The translations under genes were made by a program, and so were the position numbers. The notes beneath the pieces were generated by a model. It had not been told where the DNA came from, did not search any database, and was given only the letters and a program-made list of their open reading frames with translations. From positions 1 to 26,086 of IMG/VR virus record IMGVR_UViG_3300025122_000132: a stretch of 26,086 nt of DNA; one strand, given 5' to 3'. Positions 23,727-26,086 of this stretch are shown here, in pieces. The stretch's first letter is position 1. Each line of letters opens with the position of its first letter. The DNA comes from a virus.

Positions 23727-23969
23727 CTAATCCCACCGGGTCGTGGAGTATTTGCCGCCATCGTCCTCGGGCGTTTTCATTTCGACCGACTCGACCGGCA
23801 CCCCGTTGATACGGGCGATCAACTCCCTTGCATCATCCGGCACCGCATAAAACAGGTGGCGTCCCGTATCGTCCCTGATGGCCCAGGACTCGCCGCACAG
23901 CCGGTGTGCCGGTTGCCCCACCCCGACTACGGGATAACTAATGGGTGCCCACGTCAAAGCTGTACTCAT
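23727..23969 (-). CDS. Small hypothetical protein after the small terminase
   Basis: The product has 80 residues from ATG 23969, overlapping the small terminase stop as ATGA. A GGAAAGGGGGAA stretch inside the terminase end serves as ribosome binding site. Sequence: VVGVGQPAHRLCGESWAIRD, then a segment with VPDDARELIARINGVPVESV, and an acidic end (EMKTPEDDGGKYSTTRWD). It is probably soluble. I do not recognise a family. Confidence 0.65.
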   Translation of the reverse strand: MSTALTWAPISYPVVGVGQPAHRLCGESWAIRDDTGRHLFYAVPDDARELIARINGVPVESVEMKTPEDDGGKYSTTRWD

Positions 23970-24523
23970 CCAGCTTCCCCCTTTCCGTTAGAGGTTGCCT
24001 TGTCAGATATCGCCGTGAATTCCGCCTCCAGCACATCTGCCGGCAGTCCCTTCTTGTGGAGTTCCTCGACCTGCTGGCTCAGTTCGGATAGCTGCTTGAG
24101 TTCCGGGATGGATAGCAGGGACGGATCGAAGGCGGCCCCGGTGGCCTCGGGTATCTCGTCCCGGTGGACGGCCTCGCGTTCACGGCGTCCCCACTTGTGA
24201 GGCATACGCCGCTCCAGCTTCCAGGCGATGGCCTGCCAGTTCTCCACCCCTGCCGCGTCGATGCGTAGCAGATCCCGCGTTTCCCCTTCTGCCACGGCCC
24301 TTTTGACGGCGTTCAGAAAACCTACATAAACCGGGTCGCCATGCTTGGCCTGCTTGCACCAGGAATAGAACGTGACCTTGGAAATGCCGCCCATCTCGAC
24401 GGCTGTCTCGACGTAAGACCCGGCCCGGAGCAGCTTGCAGATGATATCCTCGATCTCCTGCGTCCAGATAGTTGAACCGAGTGGCCTGCCGCCTTTATTC
24501 TTGGACGGCTTCTTGGCGGGCAT
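23966..24523 (-). CDS. terS: Terminase small subunit
   Basis: The product has 185 residues from ATG 24523, with GGAGG nine bases upstream and a 29-base overlap with the methyltransferase gene. The basic N-terminus (PAKKPSKNKGGRPLGSTIW) is followed by a helix-turn-helix at about 22-60 (AGSYVETAVEMGGISKVTFY, then SWCKQAKHG), which would bind the packaging site. Residues 94-114 (ENWQAIAWKLERRMPHKWGR) are typical of phage small terminases. The acidic C-terminal half (PELKQLSELSQQVEELHKKG) is a coiled coil that likely oligomerises and contacts the large subunit. The position upstream of terL supports the call. Confidence 0.85.
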   Translation of the reverse strand: MPAKKPSKNKGGRPLGSTIWTQEIEDIICKLLRAGSYVETAVEMGGISKVTFYSWCKQAKHGDPVYVGFLNAVKRAVAEGETRDLLRIDAAGVENWQAIAWKLERRMPHKWGRREREAVHRDEIPEATGAAFDPSLLSIPELKQLSELSQQVEELHKKGLPADVLEAEFTAISDKATSNGKGEAG

Positions 24524-25727
24524 CGAATAGCGCCTCCGGTTGTCCTTCGAGGTGAGCCTGCTTGCCGGTGAACTCCTGCCAGCGCCGGACTATGACATCG
24601 ATGTAGCGGGGGTCTATCTCCATCATCCTGCAACACCGGGACAGGCGTTCACAGGCGATGAGCGTGGTGCCCGAGCCGCCGAAGGGATCGAGGATCGAGT
24701 CACCTACCTTGGATGAATTATTGAGGGCCCGTTCGACAAGCTCGACGGGCTTCATGGTGGGGTGTTCGCGGTTGGCGGAGGGCTTCTTCTCGTTCCAGAG
24801 GGTCGATTGGGTCTTGTCCCCATACCAAGGGTCTTTCTCGCCTTTTACATGGGCATAGAATATGGGTTCGTGCTGGAACTTGTAGCGGCCGAAGCCCCAC
24901 CCAAAGTTACTCTTGGCCCAAATGATCTGTGTACGAACCTCAAATCCCGCCGTTTCGAGGGCCGTCTGCGCCTCTCGCTGGTATGACGATGCGTGGCAGA
25001 CGTAAAGGCTCGCGCCCGGTTTCATGGCTGCGAGGGTGAGGGTAAATGTGCGGGCCAGGAACGTCATATATTCCTCGGGCTTCATGGCATCGTTCTCAAT
25101 CTTCAGGCCGTCCTTCGTGTATCCCTCGTAATCGACGTTGTAGGGGGGATCGGTGAAGCATAGGTCTGCCTTCTCGCTACCCATCAAATTATCGATCGGA
25201 CCTGCCTCGCCTGCGTCACCACACATCACCCGATGCGCCCCGAGAATCCAGACCTCCCCTGTCTCGCTCACGACATCCGGCAACGGTTCGGGCGCATCGT
25301 CCGGGTCCGTCTTACCTTCCGACCCACCCATGAGACCGGCGATCTCGTCATCCGAGAAGCCCGTGAAGTCTATGCCGTAATCGTTATCCATGAGATCGCC
25401 AAGCTCTATCTTCAGGAGTTCCTCGTCCCACCCGGCATTGAGGGCCAGCTTATTCTCCGCGATACGGAAGGCTTGCACCTGGCCGGGCGTGAGATGCGAC
25501 CCGTCGATGGTGGGTATTTTGGCGATGCCGAGTTTCTGAGCTGCCAGGATGCGACCGTGTCCGGCGATCAGGATGTTCTCCGAATCCACCACGGCAGGCA
25601 CGAGCCAGCCAAATTCCTTGATGGATGCGGCTATCTGGCCCACCTGCTCGTCTGAATGGGTGCGCGGATTCCTGGCGTAAGGGATCAGCTTGTCGGTGGG
25701 GACCATCGTGATCTTGGGGTTGGTCAT
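24495..25727 (-). CDS. ParB-like domain fused to DNA methyltransferase
   Basis: The protein has 410 residues from ATG 25727, with GAGG about eight bases upstream. Residues about 8-100 form a ParB/sulfiredoxin-type domain with GHGRILAAQKLG at 56-67. Residues 155-385 form a DNA methyltransferase with DPPY at 193-196, EHPTMKPVELVERAL at 321-335 and DPFGGSGTT at 347-355. Motif IV before motif I marks a beta-class enzyme, most likely an N6-adenine or N4-cytosine methylase. The same fusion is widespread in phages and prophages, where it may protect phage DNA from restriction or mark it for packaging. It overlaps terS, so expression is joined with packaging. The recognition site cannot be read from sequence. 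Confidence 0.85.
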   Translation of the reverse strand: MTNPKITMVPTDKLIPYARNPRTHSDEQVGQIAASIKEFGWLVPAVVDSENILIAGHGRILAAQKLGIAKIPTIDGSHLTPGQVQAFRIAENKLALNAGWDEELLKIELGDLMDNDYGIDFTGFSDDEIAGLMGGSEGKTDPDDAPEPLPDVVSETGEVWILGAHRVMCGDAGEAGPIDNLMGSEKADLCFTDPPYNVDYEGYTKDGLKIENDAMKPEEYMTFLARTFTLTLAAMKPGASLYVCHASSYQREAQTALETAGFEVRTQIIWAKSNFGWGFGRYKFQHEPIFYAHVKGEKDPWYGDKTQSTLWNEKKPSANREHPTMKPVELVERALNNSSKVGDSILDPFGGSGTTLIACERLSRCCRMMEIDPRYIDVIVRRWQEFTGKQAHLEGQPEALFDARQEAVQE

Positions 25728-25778
25728 GGCTGCACCTCGGGGGTCAGGGATGTGGGGCGGCCTACGGGGCGGGTCATC

Positions 25779-26086
25779 TTAGTTGAACCCGAAGGGGTTG
25801 GACTCATGCGTCTGGATGAATAAATTTCCCGTACCCCCAAGGGCTACATCTCCGCCCCGGAAGTCGCATTTCACCTGAACGTCGAGCGTTAAATTGACGC
25901 GGATATCCGTTCCCGAAATCTGGATATCCCTGTCCGTGATGAATTCGTGTGAGACCATGAAAGGAAATCTCCCGGTTTTTATCATTCCAGTGACGATCTT
26001 GACCGCCCTGTCGCCTTTCTCTGATGTGCTTTGAGACTCGTCTATTCCGGCTTTTTCCCACCACGCGGCAGGGAGAGAAATTTCGC
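25779..26086 (-). CDS. C-terminal part of a possible PD-(D/E)XK-like nuclease, start outside window
   Basis: The minus-strand frame is open from the window edge to the stop at 25779, giving 101 visible residues. An internal Met at 25985 is unlikely to be the true start, because the upstream codons also read as protein (EISLPAAWWEKAGIDES). The visible layout is a helix with SEKGDRAVKIVTGMI, then FPFMVSHEFITDRD, then GTDIRV...LDVQVKCDFRGG. An Asp about ten residues before QVK recalls the D...QxK variant of nucleases such as Mrr, so a nuclease fold is possible. The case is weak because no full active site is visible and the N-terminus is missing. Confidence 0.5.
   Translation of the reverse strand, partial: EISLPAAWWEKAGIDESQSTSEKGDRAVKIVTGMIKTGRFPFMVSHEFITDRDIQISGTDIRVNLTLDVQVKCDFRGGDVALGGTGNLFIQTHESNPFGFN

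Noticed and set aside
25804-26064. Alternative 86-codon minus-strand frame at the right edge
   Set aside because: Its Arg/Gly/His-rich composition is a shadow of the frame ending at 25779, which is open to the window edge and reads like protein.
1-26086. tRNA genes, CRISPR arrays, insertion sequences
   Set aside because: I saw no cloverleaf-like segments, spaced repeat arrays, terminal inverted repeats or transposase motifs.

Overview
The window is a virion-structure and packaging module of a tailed phage or prophage. Every gene I can support lies on the minus strand, so transcription runs from high to low coordinates. The gene order resembles P22-type podoviruses: small and large terminase, portal, scaffold, coat, decoration protein, adaptor, gp10-like hub, large internal (ejection) proteins, tail fibre. 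Coding density is high, and neighbouring genes mostly overlap as ATGA, GTGA, TAATG or TGATG. Most of the window is GC-rich with GC-rich third codon positions, which suggests a GC-rich bacterial host, possibly a proteobacterium. I see no integrase, repressor, replication gene, tRNA, rRNA, CRISPR array or insertion sequence, so lifestyle and host cannot be decided here.

Layout in direction of transcription. (1) 26086-23259: the end of a possible nuclease, a ParB-like/DNA methyltransferase fusion, the small terminase and two unknown genes. (2) 23281-20776: the large terminase, an XF1762-like protein with a presumed GNAT-type fold, a 37-residue membrane micropeptide and an unknown protein. (3) 20742-15652: portal (TTG start), a small unknown protein, acidic scaffold, coat protein (TTG start) and decoration protein, closed by a strong GC hairpin. 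(4) 15606-14106: a two-domain MptE-like (DUF115) plus methyltransferase enzyme placed among the virion genes. (5) 14087-11011: a coiled-coil protein, a gp4-like adaptor and a gp10-like beta-rich hub protein. (6) 11011-4890: three large proteins of 798, 431 and 804 residues, probably ejected internal virion proteins, two of them with in-frame tandem repeats. (7) 4856-2412: an 814-residue repetitive tail fibre. (8) 2415-1: a cluster of small genes with lower GC near its end. It includes a secreted protein with an HELLH zinc motif and two membrane-anchored proteins that may take part in lysis or superinfection control.

The most unusual material lies in 1-1500 and 14106-15650. An imperfect direct repeat of about 52 bp, carrying a ribosome binding site and nine codons, flanks a membrane-protein cassette. 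The C-terminal domain of that cassette protein appears to lie in the -1 frame after a short homopolymer. The gene before it carries a perfect GGGGGGT slippery heptamer. The MptE-like/methyltransferase fusion directly follows the coat and decoration genes and also seems to change frame at a G-run near its C-terminus. All family names come from reading motifs and gene order; no database search was run.
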